From positions 248,001 to 312,000 of the forward strand of contig NZ_JAFBCQ010000001.1 in assembly GCF_016907815.1 (NCBI RefSeq): 64,000 bases of DNA, read 5' to 3'. Each line of letters starts with the position of its first letter. Positions within the stretch are counted from its first letter, which is position 1. Below are positions 6,397 through 15,242 of this stretch, one piece after another. The translations under genes were made by a program, and so were the position numbers. The stretch comes from Microbacterium aurum (GTDB taxonomy: Bacteria > Actinomycetota > Actinomycetes > Actinomycetales > Microbacteriaceae). The notes below the pieces were generated by a model. That model did no database searches. It had not been told where the DNA came from and saw only the letters and a program-made list of their open reading frames with translations.

Positions 6397-7788
6397 TCAG
6401 ACGCCGGTTTCGGCCGGGAGGCGACCGGATGCGACGGCTCGACCGAGCTGCTCGAAGTCGGCCTCGGCGATGTCGGCGTAGGCGGCCGACCATCCCGCCG
6501 TCGCCTCGGCGAACTGCTCGGATCGGCCGAGGTAGCCCACGATTGCGGTCGAGGCGGGGGACTGCCCGTGCGCCCGAGCCAGGAGTGCGGCGCAGAGCGC
6601 ACCGTACGAGCGGAACTGGTCGGTGTCGAGCGTCGCCGGATCGATAGACCCCTTCATGTCCCGGAACTGCCGCCAGTAGTAGTCCACTCGGTAGCGGTCC
6701 GCGGAGTCACCGGCCCAGCCGCGCATCCATCCGACGAAGAGGTCGGAGTTCGCCTGCAGGATCCGCTGGGCGGCGACGACCCGGTGGCCCTCGTTGAAGT
6801 CCGTCACGCCGCGGCGACCCGGAATAGTCGACCGCCGGCCCCCGTACGTCGTCAAGACGGATGGCGGAGCCTCCTTGATCTGGAGGAACAGCATGTCGCC
6901 GGTGGGGCCCTCGACGGCGACCAGGTAGCAGCGAGTGCCGACGCTTCCGACGCCGACGACGCGCAGGGCGAAGTCGACCACGCGGTACTGCTCCAGCAGG
7001 AACGCGATGTCCTCGCGCAGGGTCGCGCGATACTCGGTGAAGAGATCGGTGACCTCGCCCAACGTCGCGTGGTCGACGTGGCGCAAAATGGGAGGTTGAT
7101 CGACGATGCGGATGCCGCCGTCGACCGAGACCGTTGTCAGACGCTGCAGGACCCGCTCGGACGTGCGGGCGCGGGCCTTCTTCGCCGCCTCGCGGACCGT
7201 CTGCTCGCCCTTCTCGCCGAGGTGACGCGCGACCGAGGACGTGTCGACACGGGCGTAGTAGCGTTCCCGCGTGGAGAGGCGGCAGTAGTTCCGCAACGTC
7301 TCGCGGTACGCGTCGGCTGCGGCGAAGGAGGCGTCGCGGCATGCGTCCTCACTCAACCCGATATCGCGCCCGCTGAGGTGCACGCTCGCGGTGAGCCGGC
7401 GTACGTCCCACTCCCACGGCGCGACGCCGCCCTCGTCGAAGTCGTTGAGGTCGAAAACGAGCGCGCGTTCGGGCGAGGCGAAGAAGCCGAAGTTCGAGAT
7501 GTGGGCGTCGCCGCAGGAGACGACCTCGAGGTCGGTCGTGGGTGCACCGCGCAGGTCGGCCGCCATGACCGCCGCCGTGCCCCGGTAGAACGCGAACGGC
7601 GATTGCAGCATCCGTCCCACCCGCACCGGCACGAGGTCCTTCAGCCTCGACGCGTGCTGTTCCTCGAGGATGCCGAGGGGGTCCCGGTCGGCGGGGAGGA
7701 CCAGCTCAGCCAACTGTCGCCGCGGCAGACGCTTCCGCAACCGACGCCCGAGTTCGTTCGCGGATGACCGCGGTTTGCCGTTGCCCAT
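6397..7788 (-). CDS. DUF2252 family protein
   Basis: A 463-residue protein starting at the ATG at 7788 (MGNGKPRSSANELGRRLRK). Typical DUF2252 landmarks are present: FAFYRGTAAVMAADL, VVSCGDAHISNFGFFASPE, FDLNDFDE, WEWDVRRLTASV, and QIKEAPPSVL. The GDAH-x-x-N and FDLNDFD motifs recall the catalytic and metal-binding motifs of aminoglycoside-phosphotransferase-like kinases, to which the family is distantly related. Its substrate is unknown. It is soluble, with no signal peptide. It stands alone, convergent with the remnant cluster on its left and divergent from the MerR gene on its right, 147 bases away. Confidence 0.88.
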   Translation of the reverse strand: MGNGKPRSSANELGRRLRKRLPRRQLAELVLPADRDPLGILEEQHASRLKDLVPVRVGRMLQSPFAFYRGTAAVMAADLRGAPTTDLEVVSCGDAHISNFGFFASPERALVFDLNDFDEGGVAPWEWDVRRLTASVHLSGRDIGLSEDACRDASFAAADAYRETLRNYCRLSTRERYYARVDTSSVARHLGEKGEQTVREAAKKARARTSERVLQRLTTVSVDGGIRIVDQPPILRHVDHATLGEVTDLFTEYRATLREDIAFLLEQYRVVDFALRVVGVGSVGTRCYLVAVEGPTGDMLFLQIKEAPPSVLTTYGGRRSTIPGRRGVTDFNEGHRVVAAQRILQANSDLFVGWMRGWAGDSADRYRVDYYWRQFRDMKGSIDPATLDTDQFRSYGALCAALLARAHGQSPASTAIVGYLGRSEQFAEATAGWSAAYADIAEADFEQLGRAVASGRLPAETGV

Positions 7789-7935
7789 AGGGCATGCTAC
7801 CCCGTGACGGTTGTGGCAGCATCCGACCACGGCGGCCACCGGCTGTGCCGGAGCGGGGTCAAGTCCCCGGACCCGGCGCGTGCGACGGCGGGGCGCGTTT
7901 GTCCCTTCCCCAAGGGGAGGTCCTAGCGTGAGGGC

Positions 7936-8853
7936 ATGCTCACAACAGGTCAGATTGCCGTAGGGACTGCGCTCTCGGAGAAGGCCATCCGCATGTACGC
8001 CGATCGGGGACTGCTCCGCTCGCACCGAGATGGCGCGAACCACCGGGTGTTCCTGGAGGATCAAATCGACCGAGCCCGGCGGATCGCACTCCTTCGGATG
8101 CTCGACTTCTCGCTGGCCGATGTGGGCGCGGTCCTGGACGCTCCCGATCCAGCAGCTGCTTTCGACCTCGTGTGGGAAAAACGTCGGGGAGACGTCGCGC
8201 GCCGAGACCGGGCGAGCGAGTACGTTCGGCGCGCGCTGACCGCAGCGCCCGTGCTGCCGGAGGGGCTAAAGGTGAGGCCGCGCAGCGTTCTGGGCCGGTC
8301 GGTGCTCCGAATCACCGGCGAAGCGGCGCTGCCGGCGATGGCATCCGTGCTCGCTGAGCTGAGTGGTCGGCTCTTTTCTGCGCTCACCAACGCGGATGCA
8401 CCGCTCGCAGGGCCCATCTACGCCGAGTTCTGCTCACGCGCCACCGAGAAGTTCGCCGGGCAGATCCGACTCTGCGCTCCGTTCGGGGGCGCGATCCACC
8501 CGCCCGCGGACATGGACATCACGTTCGACCCGGCCCACGACGAACTGTCCGTCGGCCTCGACCAAGCCTCCGCCGATGATCAGCGGCTGGTGGTAGCCGT
8601 GCATGACTATCTCTCCGCGCAATACGAACAGCTGCGCGCAGGGCCCAATCGAGAGATCTATCATCCCGAGTTCGGGACCGGCGCGAACGGCCACGTGATG
8701 GAGATCGCGCTGCCCATCCGAGCTGGGTGGAGAGTCCGTAGCGAACCGGGATCGCCTGTGCGTCGGCCAGCGGATGAGATTCCAGGCGATGCGCTCCGTG
8801 GATGCGGCATCCGCCGAATTCGCGTGCACGAGGATGCGCCCGGCGCCCGGTAG
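7936..8853 (+). CDS. MerR-family regulator with GyrI-like effector domain
   Basis: A 305-residue protein. Residues 1-70 form a MerR winged HTH (TTGQIAVGTALSEKAIRMYA, DRGLLRSHRDGANHRVF, then helices with LRMLDFSLADVGAVL). A linker helix follows, and residues about 120-270 form a GyrI/SOUL-like ligand-binding domain (FSALTNADAPLAGPIYAEF, DITFDP, EIALPI), as in BmrR-type multidrug sensors. A tail of about 35 residues after the expected end of the domain (GWRVRSEPGSP onward) is Arg/Pro-rich and could reflect a late frameshift or drift. No obvious target gene adjoins it. Confidence 0.85.
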   Translation: MLTTGQIAVGTALSEKAIRMYADRGLLRSHRDGANHRVFLEDQIDRARRIALLRMLDFSLADVGAVLDAPDPAAAFDLVWEKRRGDVARRDRASEYVRRALTAAPVLPEGLKVRPRSVLGRSVLRITGEAALPAMASVLAELSGRLFSALTNADAPLAGPIYAEFCSRATEKFAGQIRLCAPFGGAIHPPADMDITFDPAHDELSVGLDQASADDQRLVVAVHDYLSAQYEQLRAGPNREIYHPEFGTGANGHVMEIALPIRAGWRVRSEPGSPVRRPADEIPGDALRGCGIRRIRVHEDAPGAR

Positions 8854-9027
8854 CCGGTCCCTCACCGTTCAGTCCACGACATCATCGCAGTTGGTGACGC
8901 CTGTAAGCCCTGCTGATGCTCTCAAGACCCGCACGGTGGAATGCGCGATGGCGGCGGCCCAGCTGCGACACCGTTGCGCATGCTGACCGGTGCCACGGCG
9001 TCGCCCCTGAACCACCGACCGGGACGA

Positions 9028-9423
9028 TCACCCGGAGGCGGAGGCAATATCCGTGCGCGCGAAATCATCGCCGATGTACAGCAGGGGCTCGCCGCGCTCC
9101 TTGGCGAGCGCGTAGCTGAAGCAGTCGCCAAGATTAAGCCGCGCCGGGTGGCCCGAGTCTCTGCCGTAGTCGCGGTAGGCCTGCCGGGCGATCGTCGCCT
9201 GAGCGGCCGTGAGAGGCGCGACGTCGAGTTCGAGTGAGGCGAGAAGCTCCTCGAACCTGGTGACGCGGACGGGGTCGCGCGTCCCGTCGATCACGATGGA
9301 TACCTCCACCAGCGTCGCCGCAGAAATCGCGGGCCGAGGCACTGTCAACAGGGATTCGAGAAGGGTTTCCGCATCCGCCTCCCCCTTCACGATCGCGACG
9401 AGCGCCGAGCTGTCGACGATCAC
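9028..9423 (-). CDS. vapC: VapC-type PIN-domain toxin
   Basis: A 131-residue PIN-domain RNase. The acidic site is visible: Asp4 (MIVDSSALV), Glu40 (ATLVEVS), Asp100 (LNLGDCFSYALAKE) and Asp119/120 (YIGDDFARTD). The order and spacing match type II toxin VapC, which cleaves tRNA or rRNA with Mg2+. It starts with GTG overlapping the antitoxin stop (GTGA), the usual toxin-antitoxin coupling. It probably remains inactive while bound by the 50-residue partner encoded immediately upstream. Confidence 0.92.
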   Translation of the reverse strand: MIVDSSALVAIVKGEADAETLLESLLTVPRPAISAATLVEVSIVIDGTRDPVRVTRFEELLASLELDVAPLTAAQATIARQAYRDYGRDSGHPARLNLGDCFSYALAKERGEPLLYIGDDFARTDIASASG

Positions 9424-9572
9424 GCGGGCAGTCCCGTCTCGGAGTCGTAGAGTTCGCGAGCGAAAGGATCGAGGTCCACCCCGCGGAAGGCCTCTTGAGC
9501 GGCGGCGACCGCCGCCCGGATGCGCGCGACCCTCGCCTCCTGCGCCGCTCCCGCGTCCAGTTCTACCCTCAC
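9420..9572 (-). CDS. Small VapB-type antitoxin
   Basis: A 50-residue protein from GTG 9572, the only start after an in-frame TAG. It reads MRVELDAGAAQEARVARIRA, then an amphipathic helix AAVAAAQEAFRGVDLDP and ends in YDSETGLPA. Its position directly before the VapC toxin with a four-base overlap, its size and its charged amphipathic helix fit an antitoxin. The protein is too short to contain a full AbrB or RHH domain plus toxin-binding tail, though the N-terminus could form a short ribbon-helix-helix. Operon autoregulation is expected but no operator was identified. Confidence 0.75.
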   Translation of the reverse strand: MRVELDAGAAQEARVARIRAAVAAAQEAFRGVDLDPFARELYDSETGLPA

Positions 9573-9589
9573 GCTCCGACTTTCTACCC

Positions 9590-12127
9590 TCAGAGCCTCA
9601 GCACCTCGGTAACGCGCACGACGGCGGAGCCTTCGTCGACGGATGCCGCGAGGTCGACCTCCGCCCGGATGCGCCAGTCGTGGTCGCCCGCCGGGTCGTC
9701 GATCGTCTGCTCGACGCGCCAGATCCCGGATGCCGCGGCATCCGTGTCATCGATGACGCACAGCCGCGGCGAGCGCGCAGGACCGCCGGTGAGGATCTCG
9801 TCGTGCTCGTCGAAGTACCGATCCAACACCTCGGGCCAGCCGACGTCGGGGTCGAGCGCGACGAGCGCGTCATCGTCCTGGAGAGCCGCGAGCTGCACGC
9901 GCCGGAACAGTTCGTTGCGCACGAGCACCGTGAACGCGCGCCGGTTGGTGAGGATCGACGGCGGCGCGGGCGGCACGACCGCGGCGTCGTCCTCGGGCAG
10001 GTGCGCGGCCGGGTCAATGAGCGCTGACCACTCGTCGACGAGGCTGGAGTCGACCTGCCGCACGAGCTCGCCGAGCCACTCGATGATGTCCATCAGCTCG
10101 TCGGTGCGGGCATCGGCCGGCACGGTCTGGCGGATCGCGCGGTACGCGTCGGAGAGGTAGCGCAGCACGAGACCCTCGCTGCGGGCGAGCTGGTAGAACG
10201 AGACGTACTCGGCGAACGACATCGCCCGCTCGAACATGTCGCGCACGACCGACTTGGGGCTCAGCTCGAAGTCGCGCACCCACGGTTGGCTCGACGCGAA
10301 CACCTCGAACGACTGCGCGAGCAGCTCCGCGAGCGGCTTCGGCCAACTGACCTCCTCGAGCAGCGCCATGCGCTCGTCGTACTCGATGCCGTCGCGCTTC
10401 ATCGCCGCGACCGCCTCGCCGCGCGCCCTGTACTCCTGCTGCGACAGGATCGCGCGCGGATCGTCGAGCGTCGCCTCGATGACGCTCACGACGTCGAGCG
10501 CGTAGTGCCCCGTGCCGACGCCATCCGTCGGCGCTTCGGGGTCGAGCAGATCGATCGCGGCGAGCGCGAACGGCGACAGCGGCTGGTTGAGCGCGAAGTT
10601 CGGCTGCAGGTCGACAGTGAGCCGGATTCGCGGGGCGGATGCCGGCTCCCGCTCCACCTCGACGATCCCGGCGTCGACGAGCGTGCGGAAGATCGCGATC
10701 GCGCGACGCGCCAGCTCGTACTTCCGCGCGCGGGGCTCGTGGTTGTCGAACACGAGAGCGCGCACGTTCGCGAACACGTCGCCGCCCCGACCGATGACGT
10801 TGATGAGCATCGCCGCCGAGAGCTTCAGCTGCGGCACGAGCGGTTCGGGCACCGCCGCGATGAGTCGCTCGTACGACCCCTCACCCCAGTTGACGACGCC
10901 CGTCGGCGCCTTCTTGCGCACGATCTTCTTGCGTTTCGCGGCGTCGTCACCGGCCTTCGCGAGCGCAACGGCGTTCTCGATCTCCCACTCCGGCGCCATC
11001 ACGACAACGTTTCCGTAGGTGTCGTAGCCGGCGCGGCCCGCACGCCCCGCGACCTGGTGGAACTCCCGCGCGCTCAGCTGCCGCATCCGAGTCCCGTCGT
11101 ACTTCGACAGCGCCGTGATCATGACGGTCCGGATCGGGACGTTGATCCCGACGCCGAGCGTGTCGGTGCCGCAGATCACCTTCAGCAGTCCCCGCTGCGC
11201 GAGCGTCTCCACGAGCCGCCGGTAGCGCGGCAGCATCCCGGCATGATGCACGCCGATCCCCGCCCGCACGAGGCGCGACAGCGTCTTGCCGAAACCTGTC
11301 GTGAAACGGAATCCGCCGAGCGCGTCGGCGATCTCGTCGCGCTGGGCACGGGTGGTGAGATTCACGGATGCCAGGGCCTGCGCCCTCTCCAGCGCCGCCG
11401 CCTGCGCGAAGTGGACGATGTAGACGGGCACCTCGCGTTCGTCGACGAGCATCGTGAGCACCTCGTGCACCGGGCGCCGCTCGTAGGAGAAGTGCAGCGG
11501 CACGGGCCGCTCCACGCCGGTCACGAGTGCCACGGGGCGGCCGGTGCGCCGCTCGAGATCGTCCGCGATCGGAGTGACGTCGCCGAGCGTTGCCGACATC
11601 AGTAGGAACTGCGCGCGCGGCAGAAGCAGCAGCGGCACCTGCCACGCCCACCCGCGGTCGGGGTCGCCGTAGTAGTGGAATTCGTCCATGACGACCTGAT
11701 CGACCGGGGCGTCGGGACCGAGCCGCAGCGCGACGTTCGCGAGGATCTCCGCGGTGCAGCACACGATCGGCGCGTCGGGGTTGACCGACGAGTCGCCCGT
11801 GACCATGCCGACGTTCTCGGCGCCGAAGACGTCCACGAGGGCGAAGAACTTCTCGCTCACCAGCGCTTTGATCGGCGCGGTGTAGTACGAGCGACCGCCG
11901 GCGGCGAGCGCCGCCGCGTGGGCGGCGATCGCGACGAGCGACTTGCCCGTCCCGGTCGGCGTCGACAGGATGACGTGCGCGCCCGAGACGAGCTCCATGA
12001 CCGCCTCGTCCTGCGCCGGGTAGAGCGTCAGCCCGCGGCCGGCCGCCCACTGCACGAACCCGTCGTACGCGGCATCCGCCCCGGCGCCGGCCGGCACGAG
12101 GTCGACGAGGCGCGGCAGGTCGGTCAT
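9590..12127 (-). CDS. DEAD/DEAH-box RNA helicase of the DUF3516 family
   Basis: An 845-residue helicase. Motif I is STPTGTGKS (near residue 58), motif II VVMDEFHYYGD (a DEFH box), motif III LMSATLGD. The C-terminal RecA domain has GTDTLGVGINVPIRTV and HQVAGRAGRAGYD. The second half carries the DUF3516 region, found mainly in Actinobacteria. The family resembles Ski2/Mtr4-type helicases and is thought to act on RNA. The gene is not in an obvious operon: the toxin-antitoxin pair lies 17 bases beyond its stop on the same strand but is a separate unit. The start is ATG 12127. Confidence 0.92.
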   Translation of the reverse strand: MTDLPRLVDLVPAGAGADAAYDGFVQWAAGRGLTLYPAQDEAVMELVSGAHVILSTPTGTGKSLVAIAAHAAALAAGGRSYYTAPIKALVSEKFFALVDVFGAENVGMVTGDSSVNPDAPIVCCTAEILANVALRLGPDAPVDQVVMDEFHYYGDPDRGWAWQVPLLLLPRAQFLLMSATLGDVTPIADDLERRTGRPVALVTGVERPVPLHFSYERRPVHEVLTMLVDEREVPVYIVHFAQAAALERAQALASVNLTTRAQRDEIADALGGFRFTTGFGKTLSRLVRAGIGVHHAGMLPRYRRLVETLAQRGLLKVICGTDTLGVGINVPIRTVMITALSKYDGTRMRQLSAREFHQVAGRAGRAGYDTYGNVVVMAPEWEIENAVALAKAGDDAAKRKKIVRKKAPTGVVNWGEGSYERLIAAVPEPLVPQLKLSAAMLINVIGRGGDVFANVRALVFDNHEPRARKYELARRAIAIFRTLVDAGIVEVEREPASAPRIRLTVDLQPNFALNQPLSPFALAAIDLLDPEAPTDGVGTGHYALDVVSVIEATLDDPRAILSQQEYRARGEAVAAMKRDGIEYDERMALLEEVSWPKPLAELLAQSFEVFASSQPWVRDFELSPKSVVRDMFERAMSFAEYVSFYQLARSEGLVLRYLSDAYRAIRQTVPADARTDELMDIIEWLGELVRQVDSSLVDEWSALIDPAAHLPEDDAAVVPPAPPSILTNRRAFTVLVRNELFRRVQLAALQDDDALVALDPDVGWPEVLDRYFDEHDEILTGGPARSPRLCVIDDTDAAASGIWRVEQTIDDPAGDHDWRIRAEVDLAASVDEGSAVVRVTEVLRL

Positions 12128-12160
12128 CCCTCGAGTCTGCCAGCCCCCTTGCTCCCTCCG

Positions 12161-12270
12161 TCACGGGCACAACTCAGTCTGGACGTGGCCGCCACTCCGC
12201 GGCGGCCCCGGAATGGCGCGCCCGGCCCGACGGAGCGGGCTCGCGCAGACTGAGTTAGGGACCGTGCCCG
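12161..12270. repeat. Long inverted repeat, AACTCAGTCTG family
   Basis: The arms CGGGCACAACTCAGTCTG (12164 onward) and CAGACTGAGTT ... GTGCCCG (to 12270) are separated by about 60 bases that themselves contain CTCCG ... CGGAG. The element lies between the DUF3516 helicase start and the GH3 gene end. The rest of this 266-base gap (about 12275-12393) is an imperfect run of CCGGCAGGACC-like units with no gene. It is similar in design to the other long hairpins in the window but its arm sequence is different. Confidence 0.75.
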
Positions 12271-12393
12271 CGCCGCACCCGGCAAACCCGGCAGGACCTG
12301 GCGGGCCCGGCAGGCCCCGGCAGGACCGGCAACCCGGGCTGGCCGGCACTCCGGGCTGGCCCGGCAGTCCGAGCGGGCCGCCGGGCCGGGTCG

Positions 12394-13590
12394 CTATCGC
12401 GCCTTGGCGGCGACGATGCGGGCGGCGGCTTCGTCGACGCGGCGGGCGAACGCGGGGTCGGACTGCGCCTTGGCCAGCACGGCGTCGTACATGGCCGCGA
12501 AGACCGTCGGGTCGGCCGACGCGAGCACCAGGTCGACCCCCGCCGACAGCGCGAGGACGGCGCGATCGCCCGGGCTCCACGCCTGAGCGGCGGCCGCAGC
12601 CGACAGGTCGTCGGTCATGATGACCCCGTCGAAGCCGACCGTGCTGCGGACGAGCCCGACCACCGTGGGTGAGAACACCGCCGGCGCGGCGGGGTCGATG
12701 TTCTGGTATATCGCCGTCGACACCATGACGGCCGACGGCCCTCCGGCGGTCAGCGACCGGTAGACCGAGACGTCGGGGCCATCCGCCGTCACCGTCGTGT
12801 CGACGACGTTCGCGGTCGTGTCGGTGTTCGCCGTCACGTGCCCCAGGCCCGGGAAGTGCTTGAAGACGGGCAGCACCCCGGCATCCCTCATCCCCTGCGC
12901 GAACGCGCCCGCCTTCGCGGCCACGGTCGCCTCGTCGTAGCCGTACTGGCGGCCGAGCGCGCCGATCGGCGGGTTGGAGAACCGCGTGTCGTGGCTCGTG
13001 ACGATGTCCGCGACGGGCGCGAGGTTCATGTCCACGCCGGCCGCCGCGAGCTGACCGCCCCACACCGCCGCCTGCGCGTGCAGCTGATCGTCGGGGAGGT
13101 CGGCTTGCCGGATCGCGTACGGCATGTCGTCGAACCCGGGACCGCGCAGCACCTGCACCTCGCCGCCCTCCTGGTCGGTGGCGACCCAGAGCCGGATGCC
13201 GCCGGTCGCCCCGCTCCCGACCAGCCCCGTGAACTGGTCCACCACGGCGGCGACGGCGGCCGTCCCGCTCTGGGTGCGCCCGTGCAGGAAGATGCTGCCC
13301 GCGTGCCGGTCGGTGATCGCCGCCTGCGTCGCCGGCGTCGCGGCGGACACGTCGGTGCCGACCATGAACAGCTGCCCGACGCGCTCCTCGAGGCTGAGCC
13401 CGGCCAGCGGGTCCGCCGTCGGCGTGGGCGTGGGCATCGCAGTCGGCGTCGGTGCGGCGGTCGTCGTGGTGGGCGCGGGGGCGGATGCCGGGGCGCACCC
13501 GGCCAGCACCAGCATCCCCGCCAGCACCAGCGCGCCCGCGGCGCGCAGCGCGTTCGTCGTGCGGCGCGGGTCGGACGCGGTGCGAGGCAT
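12394..13590 (-). CDS. Lipoprotein beta-N-acetylhexosaminidase-like glycoside hydrolase family 3
   Basis: A 398-residue exported protein starting at ATG 13590. A signal peptide with lipobox (LAGMLVLAGC) is followed by a Thr/Pro-rich linker (TTTTAAPTPTAMPTPTPT). The GH3 barrel begins at LSLEERVGQLFMVGTDV. The signature KHFPGLGHVTANTDT holds the substrate-binding KH residues, and GVIMTDDLSAAA contains the catalytic nucleophile Asp expected in NagZ-type GH3 enzymes. It should remove N-acetylglucosamine residues from muropeptides or chitin oligomers on the cell surface. Only this catalytic domain is present. Confidence 0.92.
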   Translation of the reverse strand: MPRTASDPRRTTNALRAAGALVLAGMLVLAGCAPASAPAPTTTTAAPTPTAMPTPTPTADPLAGLSLEERVGQLFMVGTDVSAATPATQAAITDRHAGSIFLHGRTQSGTAAVAAVVDQFTGLVGSGATGGIRLWVATDQEGGEVQVLRGPGFDDMPYAIRQADLPDDQLHAQAAVWGGQLAAAGVDMNLAPVADIVTSHDTRFSNPPIGALGRQYGYDEATVAAKAGAFAQGMRDAGVLPVFKHFPGLGHVTANTDTTANVVDTTVTADGPDVSVYRSLTAGGPSAVMVSTAIYQNIDPAAPAVFSPTVVGLVRSTVGFDGVIMTDDLSAAAAAQAWSPGDRAVLALSAGVDLVLASADPTVFAAMYDAVLAKAQSDPAFARRVDEAAARIVAAKAR

Positions 13591-13661
13591 GCGCCCATCC
13601 TCTCGGCTGCGCCGCCAGCGCGATAGGGGCAACCCGGGGCCACGGCGCCCGGCATCCGCCT

Positions 13662-13741
13662 CACGGACACAGGAGAAGTCACCGAGGCAGGACGTGGTGA
13701 CGGTCACACGTCCTGTGTCCGCGATTTCTCCTGTCTCGGTG
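13662..13741. repeat. Long hairpin repeat, GACAGGAGA family, copy 1
   Basis: An 80-base imperfect palindrome between the GH3 gene and the symporter gene. Outer arms are CACGGACACAGGAGAAGTC (13662-13680) and GATTTCTCCTGTCTCGGTG (13723-13741); inner arms ACCGAGGCAGGACGTG and CACGTCCTGTGTCCGC; the loop GTGACGGTCA is itself palindromic. A second copy is at 32726-32804. Each arm contains the CACCGAG-CAGGA unit twice, so the element looks like two nested hairpins. Confidence 0.85.
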
Positions 13742-13784
13742 ACACGGCAGCGGAAGCGGCCCCCCGACGGCAAACCCGGCCGCG

Positions 13785-15242
13785 TCACACCCGCTCGGGG
13801 GCGTGAAGCCGCGCGAGGTAGCGCTCCGCGGTGCGCGGGGCGCCGCGGCGGTCGGTCAGCGACACCACGACCGTCACCGCGGTCGCGAGCGGGATGGTCC
13901 AGGCGGCGGGCTGTGCCAGGTACGGGGCGGCCACCCCGACGCCGCCGACGGCGGCGTAGATGAGGAGCGACAGCCCGCATGCCACGCCACCGCTGACCAT
14001 CCCCGCGACGGCCCCGCGGGCGGTGAGCCCCGACCACCACACGCCCAGCAGCACCACCGGCGAGAGGCACGATGCCGCGAACACGAACACCATCCCGACG
14101 CTCGAGCCGAGGCCCGCCGGCGCCGTCACCAGCGCGATGACGAACGGCACGGCGGTGCACAGCAGTGCCGACACGCGGAACGAGCGCACCGATCCGCCGA
14201 AGACGTCCTGGCTCACGACCCCCGCGAGCGAGACGACGAGACCGGCCGAGGTCGCAAGAAACGCCGCGAAGGCGCCCGCCACGATGAGCGCCGTCAGCAG
14301 TTCGCCGACGATCCCCGGGAACACCCGCGCCGGCAGCACGAGGACGACGGTGTCGGCCGCACCGGGCTCGGCGAGGTCCGGCGCGACGACGCGGGAGATG
14401 AGGCCCATCGCGCTCGAGACGGCGTAGAAGGCGCTCACCATGACGATGACGAGCACCGTCGTGCGGCGCGCCGAGACGCCGTCGGGACTCGTGTAGAACC
14501 GCACGAGCACGTGCGGCAGACCCATCGTGCCGAGCAGGAGCGCGACGAGCAGCGAGCCGGTCGCGTAGGCGTCGATCCCCGCCGGCCCCGCAGAGCTCGG
14601 GAAGGCGACGGCCGGATCGAACTCGTGCGGGGTTCCGTACAGCGCGAACGCCATGACGACGACCGGCACGAGCAGCGCCGTGAGCTTGAGCCAGTACTGG
14701 AAGCCCTGCACGAACGTGATCGCCCGCATCCCGCCGGCGGCGACGAGCGCCGCGACGAGCGCCGCGACGACGGCCGCGCCGGTCCACGGCGGCAGATCGG
14801 CGACGACCTGCAGCGTGATCCCCGCGCCGTGCAGCTGCGGCACGATGTACAGCCACCCGATGATGAGCACCGCGACGCTCGTGACCCGGCGGGCGAGCAG
14901 CGACTCCAGCCGCGCCTCGACGAAGTCGGGGATCGTGTACGCGCCGCTCCGGCGCAGCGGCGCGGCGACGAACGCGAGCACGAGGAGGTATCCGGCGGCG
15001 TAGCCGATGGGAAACCAGAATCCGCGTGCGCCGTCCAGCAGGACCAGTCCCGACAGGCCCAGGAAGGTCCCCGCCGACAGATACTCGCCGCTGATCGCCG
15101 ACGCGTTCCACACCGGACGCACCGTGCGCGAGGCGACGAAGAAGTCGCTCGTCGTCCGCGAGATCCGGAGGCCGTATGCACCGATGAGCACCGTCGCGAG
15201 GATGACCGCGGCCACCGCGGCGAGGTCGAGCAGGGCGTTCAC
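13785..15242 (-). CDS. Sodium:solute symporter (SSS family, acetate/carboxylate type)
   Basis: A 485-residue membrane protein starting at GTG 15242, overlapping the preceding gene (GTGA). About 13 hydrophobic segments. SSS hallmarks are present: SDFFVASRTVRPVWNASAIS near the N-terminus, GEYLSAGTFLGLSGLV, TIPDFVEARL and MRAITFVQGFQYWLKL. This composition is closest to ActP/MctC-type cation-coupled carriers for acetate, pyruvate or propionate. It is the last gene of the kinase - regulator - small membrane protein - symporter operon, so its expression is probably controlled by that two-component system. Confidence 0.9.
   Translation of the reverse strand: MNALLDLAAVAAVILATVLIGAYGLRISRTTSDFFVASRTVRPVWNASAISGEYLSAGTFLGLSGLVLLDGARGFWFPIGYAAGYLLVLAFVAAPLRRSGAYTIPDFVEARLESLLARRVTSVAVLIIGWLYIVPQLHGAGITLQVVADLPPWTGAAVVAALVAALVAAGGMRAITFVQGFQYWLKLTALLVPVVVMAFALYGTPHEFDPAVAFPSSAGPAGIDAYATGSLLVALLLGTMGLPHVLVRFYTSPDGVSARRTTVLVIVMVSAFYAVSSAMGLISRVVAPDLAEPGAADTVVLVLPARVFPGIVGELLTALIVAGAFAAFLATSAGLVVSLAGVVSQDVFGGSVRSFRVSALLCTAVPFVIALVTAPAGLGSSVGMVFVFAASCLSPVVLLGVWWSGLTARGAVAGMVSGGVACGLSLLIYAAVGGVGVAAPYLAQPAAWTIPLATAVTVVVSLTDRRGAPRTAERYLARLHAPERV

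Noticed and set aside
12270..12393. Collagen-like Gly-Pro-x triplets in translated frames
   Set aside because: The triplets arise from a GC-rich nucleotide repeat in the gap between genes; no start codon with ribosome site and no gene context.
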